NCBI GenBank assembly: GCA_900696485.1
Contig: CAADGG010000063.1
Coordinates: 1-64,000, forward strand
Source of the DNA: an uncultured Pseudomonadota bacterium
GTDB lineage: Bacteria > Myxococcota_A > UBA9160 > PR03
Direction of reading: 5' to 3'
Length of the DNA: 64,000 nt
A model generated the notes under the pieces. The model saw only the letters and a program-made list of their open reading frames with translations. It searched no databases and had not been told where the DNA came from. Below are positions 16,089 through 24,157 of the stretch, piece after piece. A program made the position numbers and the translations under genes. The stretch's first letter is position 1, and each line of letters starts with the position of its first letter.

Positions 16089-17473
16089 TGTTCCGCCGCA
16101 TTCAACGCGTGCACTTCGTCGGCATCGGCGGCATCGGCATGTGCGGCATCGCGGAGCTGCTGCACCAGCAGGGGTACCGCGTGTCGGGTTCGGACCTGCG
16201 AGAAGGCGCGACGATCGCGCGCCTGCGCAGCCTCGGCGTGCCGGTCGTCATCGGCCACGCCAGTGAACACGTCGGCGACGCGGATGTCGTAGTCTATTCA
16301 GCGGCGGTGCGCCGCAGCAATCCGGAGCTGGTCGAGGCCGAGCAGCGCAAGATCCCGGTGATCCCGCGCGCCGAGATGCTCGCCGAGCTGATGCGGCTGA
16401 AGGACGGCATCGCCGTCGGCGGCAGCCACGGCAAGACCACCACCACGTCGCTGATCGACCATCTGCTGGCCGCGGCCGGCCTCGATCCCACCGCCGTGAT
16501 CGGCGGGCGCGTGTTGCATGCGAGCGGCCGCTCCACGACACGCTTCGGCGCCGGCACGCTGCTGGTCGCCGAAGCGGACGAGAGCGATGGCTCGTTCCTG
16601 CGCCTCGCTCCGATCATCGCTGTCGTCACCAACATCGATGCCGAGCATCTCGACCACTACGGATCGGCCGAAGCCCTCCACGACGCGTTCGCCGCCTTCG
16701 CCAACCGCGTGCCGTTCTGGGGACTCGCGGTCGTGTGTCTCGATCACCCGGGCGTCCAGGCGATCCTGCCCCGGCTGACCCGTCGCGTCACCACCTACGG
16801 GCTCTCCCCGCAAGCCGACCTGATGGCAGACGACGCGCGGAGCGACGCGACCGGGATGCATTTCCTGGTGCGCCGACGCGGGGAAGCGCTCGGTTCCGTG
16901 CGCGTCGCGCTGGCCGGCGAGCACAACGTGCGCAATGCGCTGGCCGCGCTGGCCGTGGCGCTCGAGCTGGAAGTGCCGTTCGCGATCGCCGCGGAGGCGC
17001 TGGCGAGCTTTCCGGGGATCGAACGCCGCTTCGAGAGCAAGGGCGAGGCTGCCGGCGTCCGCATCGTCGATGACTACGGCCACCACCCCGCCGAGATCCG
17101 CGCGACGCTCAGTGCGGCGCGCAGTCTGCATCCCGGGCGCGTCGTCGTCGTCTTCCAGCCGCATCGCTACACCCGCACGCACCTGTTGCTCGAGGACTTC
17201 AGCACGGCTTTCCACCAGGCCGATGTCCTGTGGGTCACCGAGATCTACGCGGCGGGCGAGGACAAGATCCCGGGGGTCGACGGACAGGTGCTGGCCGATG
17301 CGGTCCGCGCGCACGGCCAGCGCGACGTGCGCTTCACCCCGGACCTCGAAGAGCTCCCGGCCGTGCTGGCGAAGGCGCTCGAGCCGGGCGACCTGCTGAT
17401 CACGCTCGGCGCCGGCAACATCTCGGCATTGGGCCCGCGCGTGCTGCGAGCGCTCGCCGGAGAATCCTCTTGA
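16085..17473 (+). CDS. murC: UDP-MurNAc:L-alanine ligase MurC
   Basis: 462 residues from ATG 16085; a second ATG follows immediately, so either may be used. HFVGIGGIGMCGIAELL is the N-terminal Rossmann turn, GSHGKTTTTSLI (113-124) the ATP loop, ADESDGSFL and NIDAEHLDHYG the central blocks. VDDYGHHPAEIRATL and FQPHRYTRT are MurC-specific blocks of the C-terminal domain. It catalyses the first amino-acid addition to UDP-MurNAc. Its last bases overlap the TTG of murB, and an AGGAGA-like GGAGA site for murB lies inside its end. Confidence 0.97.
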   Translation: MMFRRIQRVHFVGIGGIGMCGIAELLHQQGYRVSGSDLREGATIARLRSLGVPVVIGHASEHVGDADVVVYSAAVRRSNPELVEAEQRKIPVIPRAEMLAELMRLKDGIAVGGSHGKTTTTSLIDHLLAAAGLDPTAVIGGRVLHASGRSTTRFGAGTLLVAEADESDGSFLRLAPIIAVVTNIDAEHLDHYGSAEALHDAFAAFANRVPFWGLAVVCLDHPGVQAILPRLTRRVTTYGLSPQADLMADDARSDATGMHFLVRRRGEALGSVRVALAGEHNVRNALAALAVALELEVPFAIAAEALASFPGIERRFESKGEAAGVRIVDDYGHHPAEIRATLSAARSLHPGRVVVVFQPHRYTRTHLLLEDFSTAFHQADVLWVTEIYAAGEDKIPGVDGQVLADAVRAHGQRDVRFTPDLEELPAVLAKALEPGDLLITLGAGNISALGPRVLRALAGESS

Positions 17474-18477
17474 TCGCCCCGGCCGCTCGCGCAGCCATCG
17501 CGACGCTGCTCGGACCGCGCATCGCCTTCGATGCCCCGCTGGCTCGCCATACCTCGTTGGGTGTCGGGGGTCCGGCCGACGCCCTCGCCCTCCCCCAGGA
17601 CCTCGAGGAGCTGGCGGCCCTGGTCGCTCTCGCAGCAGAGCACGGGGTGCCGCTCCACGTGCTGGGCGGCGGCTTCAACACGCTCGTGCTCGATGGCGGA
17701 GTCGACGGCATCGTCGTCCGGACGCAGCGCCTGCGTGCGCTGACCCTCGAAGCCGACGCCGTGACGCTGCGCGCCGAGGCCGGCGTCTCGCACTCGCAGG
17801 TGGTCCGTCTGTGCGCCGAACAGGGACTTTCCGGTCTGGAGTTCGGCGCCGGCGTGCCCGGGACCGTCGGCGGCTGGATCACCATGAACGCCGGCGTGCC
17901 GGACGCCGAGACCGGCGCGGTCGTCCGTGAGGTCGAGATCGCCGGACCCGGCGCCGAGCGCTGCGTGCGTTCGCGAGCGGAGATGGATTTCGGCTATCGC
18001 ACCGCCCGCGGTCTCGCTGCGGGAGCCGTGGTGCTGGCGGCGCGCTTCACGCTGCGATCCGGCGATCGCGCGCGGGTTCGTGCCGAGATCGACCGTCACC
18101 TCGCCCACCGCCGCACGACCCAGCCGGTCGATCAGCCCTCGTTCGGCTCGGTGTTCAAGAACCCGCCCGGCGCACACGCGGGGGCACTGATCGAGCGCGC
18201 CGGCCTGAAGGGGCTGCAGGTCGGCGGGGCCCAGATCTCACCGCGCCATGCGAACTTCATCGTGAACCGCGGCGGCGCCACGGCGGCCGACGTCCTGGCG
18301 CTGATCGCGCGCGCGCAGGCCGTCGTCTCCGCCGCCACGGGGATCGTCCTCGAGCCGGAGGTGCGGATCGTCGGCCGACCGGCGGCGGCCGGCCCGACGG
18401 AAGAACAGAGGGCCGTCTCGACTGAAGAACAGAGGGCCGTCTCGACTGAAGAACAGAGGGCGTTGCGGTGCCGATGA
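17470..18477 (+). CDS. murB: UDP-N-acetylenolpyruvoylglucosamine reductase MurB
   Basis: 335 residues from TTG 17470, which overlaps the murC stop. RHTSLGVGGPAD opens the FAD domain, GGGFNTLV and GAGVPGTVGGWITMNAG are FAD-contacting blocks, and PSFGSVFKNP holds the catalytic Ser. GAQISPRHANFIVN and the terminal Glu in VLEPEVRIVG complete a type II MurB. It reduces UDP-GlcNAc-enolpyruvate to UDP-MurNAc. The family domain ends near residue 306. The last ~25 residues are a tandem repeat of TEEQRAVS encoded by a 24-bp DNA repeat and look like a non-conserved expansion. That tail runs into the start of ftsQ. Confidence 0.95.
   Translation: MIAPAARAAIATLLGPRIAFDAPLARHTSLGVGGPADALALPQDLEELAALVALAAEHGVPLHVLGGGFNTLVLDGGVDGIVVRTQRLRALTLEADAVTLRAEAGVSHSQVVRLCAEQGLSGLEFGAGVPGTVGGWITMNAGVPDAETGAVVREVEIAGPGAERCVRSRAEMDFGYRTARGLAAGAVVLAARFTLRSGDRARVRAEIDRHLAHRRTTQPVDQPSFGSVFKNPPGAHAGALIERAGLKGLQVGGAQISPRHANFIVNRGGATAADVLALIARAQAVVSAATGIVLEPEVRIVGRPAAAGPTEEQRAVSTEEQRAVSTEEQRALRCR
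18396..18460 (+). repeat. 24-bp tandem repeat (about 2.7 units) at the murB 3' end
   Basis: Units start at 18396, 18420 and 18444. The second and third are almost identical and the first differs at one position. The unit encodes TEEQRAVS in the murB frame, and the last copy ends just before the ftsQ start codon. The array lies between the conserved MurB domain and ftsQ, so copy number could change without harming either protein. Confidence 0.9.
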
Positions 18478-19442
18478 CGCTCTGGCGACGACGGCGGAGC
18501 GAGGATCTGCGGCCGACGTGGGAGCAGCGTCAGGCGGCGCTCGAGAGCTTGCGCTCGCAGCTTCACCGCCAGGGGGCGGCGGCTCGTCGACGCTCGCTGA
18601 TGTGGCGCCTGACGCCGGCGGCCGTGCTGCTGGCCTTCGTCGGCGGCATGTTGGCGGCGGGGCCTCTGCAAACCGTCGCCATCGCCGCGATTCCTTCCGC
18701 CTTCGAGGTGCGGCGTCTCGAGCTGCTCGGAGCCGAGCGCTTCGGCCCCGGCGAGATCGCGCGCCTGGCGCGAAGCCCGGTCGGCGCGACGCCGTCCGCT
18801 GACCAGCCCGCAGAGCTTCTCGGCCGGATCGCCCGCCATCCGTGGGTGGCCGAGGCCCGGGGCGTTCGCGTCACCCCCGCAACCGTCGTCGTGCGAATCG
18901 TCGAACGGGTACCGGCGGCGATCTGGGTCCGCGGGCCCGACGACACGCTGCTGATCGATGCGGCCGGGACACCGTTTGCCGTCGCCCACGGCGAGCCCCT
19001 GCCCCATCTGCTCCTGCGCGGCCCACTCCCCCAGGACCCGGCTCCTCGTGGCCGCGGAACCGATCCGTGTCAGCTCGAGCGGGGCTGCACGCCGGATCCG
19101 CGCCTCGCCACCGGCGTCGCGCTGGCCCGCCGCATCGAGAATGCGGGATTCCCGACGCCGCAGATCCTGCTCGACGAATCGGAGCCGCACGCAGCGCCGG
19201 TGCTGCATCTGCCCGGCGTCACGCCGCGGGTGCTGCTCGGCGACGGCGACCCGACGATTGCGCTGGCGCATCTGGCCCGCGTACTCACGACCGTCCCGGC
19301 CAGTCACGAGGCCGGTGAGATCGACCTGCGTTTCGCAGGACAGGTGGTGTTGCGACCGGCCCTTCCCGAGCTCGGGGAGGACCACGAGGCGTCTGCGGAA
19401 CCGACCCCGCAGAGGCCCGAAACCGAACGCCGCGCGGGCTGA
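18468..19442 (+). CDS. ftsQ: Cell division protein FtsQ
   Basis: 324 residues from GTG 18468; ATG 18474 in the same frame is an alternative. A basic cytoplasmic leader is followed by one membrane helix (about 48-72). The POTRA domain follows at about 80-150 (FEVRRLELLGAERFGPGEIARL, then HPWVAEARGVRVTPATVVVRIVERVPAAIW), and then the beta domain (LLIDAAGTPF). It connects FtsL/FtsB to the early divisome in the periplasm. The C-terminal ~20 residues are polar and unconserved. An insertion near residues 185-210 (PRGRGTDPCQLERGCTPDP) with two Cys is not typical of the family. Confidence 0.92.
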   Translation: MPMTLWRRRRSEDLRPTWEQRQAALESLRSQLHRQGAAARRRSLMWRLTPAAVLLAFVGGMLAAGPLQTVAIAAIPSAFEVRRLELLGAERFGPGEIARLARSPVGATPSADQPAELLGRIARHPWVAEARGVRVTPATVVVRIVERVPAAIWVRGPDDTLLIDAAGTPFAVAHGEPLPHLLLRGPLPQDPAPRGRGTDPCQLERGCTPDPRLATGVALARRIENAGFPTPQILLDESEPHAAPVLHLPGVTPRVLLGDGDPTIALAHLARVLTTVPASHEAGEIDLRFAGQVVLRPALPELGEDHEASAEPTPQRPETERRAG

Positions 19443-19473
19443 TGCCGGCGGCTTCACCAGGGGGGAGGAACAG

Positions 19474-20706
19474 ATGGCGCGCAAAGAGAACCTGATCGTC
19501 GGACTCGACATCGGCACGACGAAGATCGGCGTCGTCGTGGCGGAACAAGGCGCGGATCGCGTCGATGTCATCGGCATCGGTACGCATCCGTCGCGCGGAT
19601 TGCGCAAGGGCGTCGTGGTGGACATCGACGCCACCGTCGAGTCGATCAAGAAGGCGGTGGAAGAAGCGGAGCTGATGGGTGACTGCGAGATCAGCTCCGT
19701 CTACGCGGGCATCGCCGGCGGTCACATCCGCGGCTTCAACTCCCATGGCATCGTGGCGGTGAAGGACCGCGAGGTCTCCGAAGGGGACGTGCGCCGGGTG
19801 ATCGACGCGGCCAAGGCCGTCGCGATCCCGATGGACCGGGAAGTGATCCACGTGATCCCGCAGGAGTTCGTGGTCGACGACCAGGACGGAATCCGCGAGC
19901 CGCTCGGCATGAGCGGCGTGCGGCTCGAGGCGAAGATCCACATCGTCACGGCTGCCGTCACGAGCGCCCAGAACATCGTCAAGTGCGCCAACCGGGCCGG
20001 CCTGAACGTGGTCGATATCGTGCTCGAGCCGCTGGCGTCGGCCGAAGCGGTGCTCTCCCGCGACGAACGAGACCTCGGCGTGTGCCTGATCGACATCGGC
20101 GGCGGAACCACCGACCTGGCCGTCTTTTCCGATGGCGCGATCACGCACACGTCCGTTCTGGCGCTGGGCGGCAATCACGTCTCCAACGACATCGCCGTCG
20201 GCTTGCGCACACCCTTCGAGGAGGCCGAGCGCATCAAGAAGAAGTTCGGCGTGGCCTCCGCGCGACTCCTGGGCAGCGACGGCATCCTGACCGTTCCCAG
20301 TGTCGGTGGGCGCCGACCTCGTGAAGTGTCTCGCAAACTGCTGTGCGAGATCATCGAGCCGCGCATGGAGGAGATCCTCTCGCTGGCGCGCGGAGAGCTC
20401 AGCAAGGCGAATCTGGAGGATCGGATTCCGTGCGGGGTCGTGCTCTCGGGCGGCTGCTCGGCGCTGACCGGCGTCGCCGAACTCGCCGAGGAGATCTTCG
20501 AGGCGCCGGTGCGGCTCGGAGCCCCGCAGAACATCGGCGGCCTGCAGGACGTCGTCCGCGACCCGATGTACGCGACCGGGGTCGGGCTGGTCCTGTACGG
20601 AGCCAATCAGGACCGTGGTCCCAGCCGCTTCCGGATCCGCGACGAGTCGATCTTCCGGCGCGTCCGCCAGCGCATGCGTGAGTGGTTCTACGGGGAGTTC
20701 GACTGA
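19474..20706 (+). CDS. ftsA: Cell division protein FtsA (actin-like FtsZ membrane anchor)
   Basis: 410 residues from ATG 19474, with a GGGGAGGAA site just upstream. VGLDIGTTKIGVVVAE (9-24) is the phosphate-1 loop. The SHS2/1C domain (GIAGGHIRGFNSHGIVAV) follows near residue 80, then CLIDIGGGTTDLAVF (phosphate 2) and VVLSGGCSALTG (adenosine). The C terminus ends in a basic amphipathic helix (SIFRRVRQRMREWFYG), the membrane-targeting sequence. FtsA polymerises on ATP and tethers FtsZ to the membrane through the FtsZ C-terminal peptide. The neighbouring FtsZ has two copies of that peptide. Confidence 0.97.
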   Translation: MARKENLIVGLDIGTTKIGVVVAEQGADRVDVIGIGTHPSRGLRKGVVVDIDATVESIKKAVEEAELMGDCEISSVYAGIAGGHIRGFNSHGIVAVKDREVSEGDVRRVIDAAKAVAIPMDREVIHVIPQEFVVDDQDGIREPLGMSGVRLEAKIHIVTAAVTSAQNIVKCANRAGLNVVDIVLEPLASAEAVLSRDERDLGVCLIDIGGGTTDLAVFSDGAITHTSVLALGGNHVSNDIAVGLRTPFEEAERIKKKFGVASARLLGSDGILTVPSVGGRRPREVSRKLLCEIIEPRMEEILSLARGELSKANLEDRIPCGVVLSGGCSALTGVAELAEEIFEAPVRLGAPQNIGGLQDVVRDPMYATGVGLVLYGANQDRGPSRFRIRDESIFRRVRQRMREWFYGEFD

Positions 20707-20838
20707 GAGAGAGCCGTCGAGGCGATCCGATCGCCGCCCTGCCGGCTCGCAAATCCGGCAGCGAAGCTGCTGCTTTCTCGAATGTTTCGTGTACAATGCG
20801 GCGACCATAACGCCGCGACGGACCAAGGGGGGTGAGTC
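20707..20838 (+). promoter_or_regulatory. ftsA-ftsZ gap with a possible internal ftsZ promoter
   Basis: This 132-base gap is the largest inside the dcw cluster after mraZ-rsmH. TACAAT at 20792-20797 is a good -10 hexamer, but the region 16-18 bases upstream has only a weak -35. CCGGCTCGCAAATCCGG just upstream contains a short dyad. A GGGGGG purine run precedes the ftsZ ATG. A separate ftsZ promoter here is plausible from position but not proven. Confidence 0.4.
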
Positions 20839-22356
20839 ATGGCGCGCAATCGTGATCCGCGCATTTCCGGCTCGGGCAACTCGGGCTCGGGCAACTCGGG
20901 CTCGGGCAACCAGCGACCGGGCGATCGGGAGTTCCGGACGGCGAACCCGTCCCAGAACCAGGCCTCGGATCGGGTCGCCACAGATCTGGACCGCAGCTGG
21001 ACCGAGCAGCCGCCCGCCGAGGCGGCTGAATCGGGACCCGCCCAGGCACTCGAACTGCTCGAGATCGGCCCCGATGACGGCAGCACGGATCTGCTCGAGT
21101 TCGAGAGCCCGTCGAAGCTCCAGGCGGTCATCAAGGTCGTGGGCGTCGGCGGCGGCGGGGGCAACGCTCTCAACACGATGATCTCCGGCGGTCTCGCCGG
21201 CGTCGAGTTCATCGCCGCCAACACGGACAACCAGGCGCTCCAGCACAGCCTGGCTCCGCTCCGACTCCAGCTCGGCAGCGAGGTGACGCGCGGCCTTGGC
21301 TGCGGCGCCAACCCGGAAAAAGGACGCGAGGCCGCGCTCGAGGCCCGCGATCGCATCCGGGAACTGCTGATCGGGTCCGACATGGTCTTCGTGACCGCGG
21401 GCCTCGGCGGCGGCACCGGCACCGGCGCGGCGCCGATCATCGCCGAGGTCGCCCGCGAGGTCGGAGCCCTCACCGTGGCGGTCGTGACCAAGCCGTTCAC
21501 GTTCGAAGGCAAGCCGCGCTCCAAGCACGCCGAACGCGGCCTCGACGAGCTGCACCGCGTCGTCGACACGCTGATCACGATCCCGAACCAGCGGCTGCTG
21601 ACCGTCGCCGGCAAGAGCGCCCGCATGCAGGACGCCTTCCGGCTGGCGGACGACGTGCTGCTCGGCGCCGTGCGCGGGATCTCGGACCTGATCACCGGTC
21701 ACGGTCTGATCAATCTCGATTTCAACGACGTGCGCACGATCATGAACGAGATGGGGATGGCTCTGATGGGGACCGGCATCGGCCGCGGCGAGAGCCGGGC
21801 CGCCGATGCGGCCCGCGCGGCGATCTCCAACCCTCTGCTCGAGGACCTCTCGATGCAGGGCGCGCGCGGGGTGCTGATCAACTTCACCGGCGGGCCCGAC
21901 ATGACCCTCTTCGAAGTCGAAGAGGCGGCGAAGGTGATCCAGGACGCCTCCCACGAGGACGCCAACATCATCTTCGGTGCGGTGATCGACGAGACGCTCG
22001 ACCAGGCCGGCGAGATGCGGGTGACGGTGATCGCCACCGGTCTCGACGATGGTCGGATCGGACGGGGGCGCGACGAGCACGACTTCACGCCGAACGTGCG
22101 GCCGCTGCGCCGGGATTCCGAGGGATCGCGGGCGCCGGCGCCGGTCGCCTCGGCGGAGGCCGCCCCAGCGTCCGACGCCGTCGAGCCGGTCGGAGACTGG
22201 GGCACGGGCCTGCCGCCGGCCGCTCCGGTCGACTCCTTCGCCTCGCCGTTCGACGAGGAGTACGACGTGCCGGCCTTCCTGCGCAAGAAGGGCGGCCAGG
22301 GCGACGACAAGACGGACCGCGAGGTTCCGGCCTTCCTGCGCCGCTCGGCCGACTGA
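20839..22356 (+). CDS. ftsZ: Cell division GTPase FtsZ with N-terminal extension and duplicated C-terminal peptide
   Basis: 505 residues, against about 385 in E. coli. Residues 1-93 are an extension with an SGSGN repeat (10-24) and an acidic linker. The GTPase core begins near 94 ([21 protein letters not shown]); the tubulin signature GGGTGTG is at 190-196. [11 protein letters not shown] and the T7 loop region [12 protein letters not shown] are intact, so polymerisation should be normal. After a ~90-residue variable linker come two copies of the conserved C-terminal peptide: VPAFLRK (477-483) and VPAFLRR (496-502). That peptide binds FtsA, ZipA and other partners and is normally single. FtsZ forms the Z ring. 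Confidence 0.97.
   Translation: MARNRDPRISGSGNSGSGNSGSGNQRPGDREFRTANPSQNQASDRVATDLDRSWTEQPPAEAAESGPAQALELLEIGPDDGSTDLLEFESPSKLQAVIKVVGVGGGGGNALNTMISGGLAGVEFIAANTDNQALQHSLAPLRLQLGSEVTRGLGCGANPEKGREAALEARDRIRELLIGSDMVFVTAGLGGGTGTGAAPIIAEVAREVGALTVAVVTKPFTFEGKPRSKHAERGLDELHRVVDTLITIPNQRLLTVAGKSARMQDAFRLADDVLLGAVRGISDLITGHGLINLDFNDVRTIMNEMGMALMGTGIGRGESRAADAARAAISNPLLEDLSMQGARGVLINFTGGPDMTLFEVEEAAKVIQDASHEDANIIFGAVIDETLDQAGEMRVTVIATGLDDGRIGRGRDEHDFTPNVRPLRRDSEGSRAPAPVASAEAAPASDAVEPVGDWGTGLPPAAPVDSFASPFDEEYDVPAFLRKKGGQGDDKTDREVPAFLRRSAD
20866..20910 (+). repeat. 15-bp tandem repeat (3 units) in the ftsZ N-terminal extension
   Basis: Three 15-base units at 20866, 20881 and 20896 encode SGSGN three times (residues 10-24 of FtsZ). 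The second and third are identical and the first differs by one base. It is a polar flexible spacer rather than part of the GTPase core. Confidence 0.88.
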
Positions 22357-22373
22357 CGGCGAGCGAGGCTTCG

Positions 22374-23186
22374 TTGGAGGAAGGACGGCTCCGCGTCGAG
22401 CGACACGACGCTGTGGCGCTGATCGTCTTCGAGGATCCCGAACGCCGCAACGCGATGACGGAGGCGATGGGCCGCGCCCTCGCCTCCGTCCTCGTTCAGC
22501 TCGGCAGCGACGACGGCGTGCGCGCGGTCGTGCTGACGGGAGCCGGCAGCGCGTTCTCGGCCGGCGGGGATCTCGCGATGATCGAAGCGAAGGCCCGCGC
22601 CGGCCGCACCACCCCCGGCGAGCCGACCCGCAGCGCCCACCGCTCGTTCATGCGCGGCTTCTACGAGCTGTTCCTGTCGGTTCGCGACTTGCCGCAACCC
22701 AGTCTCGCCGCCATCCAGGGGCCGGCGATCGGCGCCGGCCTGGCGGTCGCGCTCGCGTGTGACCTGCGCATCGCGGCCCGGGACGCCCGGCTCGGGCTCA
22801 ACTTCACGCGTCTCGGCATCCATCCCGGCATGGGATCCTCGTGGACGCTGCCGCGCCTGGTCGGACCGGCGCATGCCGCCGACCTGCTACTGACCGGCCG
22901 CCTCGTCGACGGCGACGAGGCCGCCCGCATCGGCCTCGTGAACCGCGCCGTACCGAGCGACCAGGTGCTGTCCGAGACGCTCGCCGCCGCCGCCGCGATC
23001 GCCGCCTGCGCGCCGTTCGCCGTCCGCGGCACCAAGCGGGCCCTGGCCCGCTCCCTCGCGGCGAGCTTCGACGAACAGCTCGACTTCGAGGCCGAACAAC
23101 AGGCCCTCTGCTACGAGAGCGAGGATCTCGGCGAAGGGCTCGCAGCGACCCGCGAACGGCGGCCGCCGCACTTCACCGGGCGTTGA
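22374..23186 (+). CDS. Enoyl-CoA hydratase/isomerase family protein
   Basis: 270 residues from TTG 22374, preceded by GCGAGG. The crotonase fold is clear: NAMTEAMGRAL near residue 26, GSAFSAGGDLAMIE (oxyanion hole) near 61, and AIQGPAIGAGLAVALACDLRIAA (115-137) containing the second oxyanion-hole Gly. Where enoyl-CoA hydratases carry a catalytic Glu the segment reads NFTRLGIHPGMGSSWTLPRLVG; a Glu at that site is not obvious. Hydratase, isomerase or other crotonase chemistry all remain possible. It follows ftsZ by 17 bases on the same strand but is not part of the division pathway. Its stop lies two bases before the 187-bp inverted-repeat element. Confidence 0.88.
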   Translation: MEEGRLRVERHDAVALIVFEDPERRNAMTEAMGRALASVLVQLGSDDGVRAVVLTGAGSAFSAGGDLAMIEAKARAGRTTPGEPTRSAHRSFMRGFYELFLSVRDLPQPSLAAIQGPAIGAGLAVALACDLRIAARDARLGLNFTRLGIHPGMGSSWTLPRLVGPAHAADLLLTGRLVDGDEAARIGLVNRAVPSDQVLSETLAAAAAIAACAPFAVRGTKRALARSLAASFDEQLDFEAEQQALCYESEDLGEGLAATRERRPPHFTGR

Positions 23187-23188
23187 CA

Positions 23189-23375
23189 GGCTTGCCGAAA
23201 ATCGGCCGACGATGTTCGGAGGCGGGCGGGAGGAGCACACCCTGCGCCGATGTCCTCGGCGGACGCGCTTCGGCGCTGCGTACGGCTTTGGTACGGCCGC
23301 CTCCGGATTTCGGCTCCGGGTGTGCTCCTCCCGCCCGGCGATGCGCGTTCGCCGGTGGCCGATTTTCGGCAAGCC
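23189..23375. repeat. 187-bp inverted-repeat element, copy A
   Basis: It is bounded by GGCTTGCCGAAAATCGGCC (23189-23207) and its perfect reverse complement at 23357-23375. An inner pair of arms around GGGAGGAGCACACC also matches, and the centre contains small hairpins including GCGC-TTCG-GCGC. Its reverse complement is present at 60889-61075 with about eight differences. It encodes no credible protein; short ORFs inside it are accidental. It starts two bases after the enoyl-CoA hydratase stop. The rest of the 23187-23531 gap shows no other feature. Confidence 0.92.
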
Positions 23376-23531
23376 GGTGAGCGAGTGGTCTTCGCGCGCC
23401 CTCAAGAAACTGGAGTCCGACGTCGAATGATGGGGCACGGCCGGCTGAGCGGCTCCGGCGGGATCGGAGCGCTCGCATCCGATCCGACTCCCGAGCGCTC
23501 GGCGCTCGGACGAAAACCTTGGGGAGGGATC

Positions 23532-23618
23532 TTGGGTCGCGCGCTTCGCAGTCAACCGCTGTGGCTCACGCTCGGCTACTTCGCCGTCCTCTTGCTGCTC
23601 GCGCACGTGTACGCCTGA
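23532..23618 (+). CDS. Candidate 28-residue single-pass membrane peptide
   Basis: TTG 23532 follows GGGAGGGAT at ribosome-site spacing. The predicted peptide is a short basic N terminus (LGRALRSQP), then one hydrophobic segment (LWLTLGYFAVLLLLAHVYA), then stop. The pattern of positive residues inside and a 15-20 residue hydrophobic helix fits small bacterial membrane proteins. The same frame is open to an ATG at 23427, giving a 63-residue form whose extra N-terminal part is Gly/Ser/Pro-rich without known features. No homology is recognised. It faces ndk convergently. Confidence 0.4.
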   Translation: MGRALRSQPLWLTLGYFAVLLLLAHVYA

Positions 23619-23647
23619 GCCCCCTTCGAGGGGGCGACGGCGGACAC

Positions 23648-24088
23648 TCAGGCCAGCGCCTCGACGGGGCCCTGGATCTGCGTCGCATCGAAGAAGTACG
23701 AGATCTCGACCCGCGCCGTCTCGGGCGCATCCGATCCGTGGACGGCGTTGCGCTCGATGTCGGTGGCCCACTGCGCGCGGACCGTTCCCGGCGCGGCCTT
23801 CGTCGGATCCGTCGCGCCCATCAGCTCCCGGTGCCGCGCGATCGCTGCTTCCCCCTCGAGCACGCTGACGACGACCGGGCCGGACGTCATGAACTGCACC
23901 AGCGACGCGAAGAACGGCCGCTCCTTGTGCACCGCGTAGAAGCCCCGGGCCTGCAGTTCCGTCAGCCGGACCATCTTGATCGCGAGGGGCCGAAGCCCGG
24001 CCGCCTCGAACGTCGCCAGGATGCTGCCGATGGCACCCTTCTCGACGGCGTCGGGCTTGATGATCGACAGCGTGCGCTCGACAGCCAT
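23648..24088 (-). CDS. ndk: Nucleoside diphosphate kinase
   Basis: 146 residues from ATG 24088, with AGGAGG seven bases upstream; the longer frame starting at 24124 is not needed. [14 protein letters not shown] opens the fold, and [24 protein letters not shown] and [15 protein letters not shown] are family blocks. [12 protein letters not shown] near residue 114 holds the phosphorylated catalytic His in the NxxHGSD motif. It moves the terminal phosphate between nucleoside di- and triphosphates via a phosphohistidine. The length and all active-site residues are standard. The gene lies downstream of the quinone oxidoreductase gene on the same strand. Confidence 0.97.
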   Translation of the reverse strand: MAVERTLSIIKPDAVEKGAIGSILATFEAAGLRPLAIKMVRLTELQARGFYAVHKERPFFASLVQFMTSGPVVVSVLEGEAAIARHRELMGATDPTKAAPGTVRAQWATDIERNAVHGSDAPETARVEISYFFDATQIQGPVEALA

Positions 24089-24157
24089 GCGGTCCTCCTG
24101 CTCGGGATGAGTTGGGGCGCGCAAGCTAGCAGTTGCGACGGAGCCGACGAGGGGGTC

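Noticed and set aside
19285..22080. 931-codon open frame on the minus strand opposite ftsA and ftsZ.
   Set aside because: Long antisense frames are expected in GC-rich genes; the + strand encodes textbook FtsA and FtsZ and the antisense product has no recognisable domain.
23212..23430. Small ORFs inside the 187-bp element on both strands, also seen in copy B.
   Set aside because: They follow from the palindromic GC-rich sequence; frames have no ribosome site and the conserved feature is base pairing.
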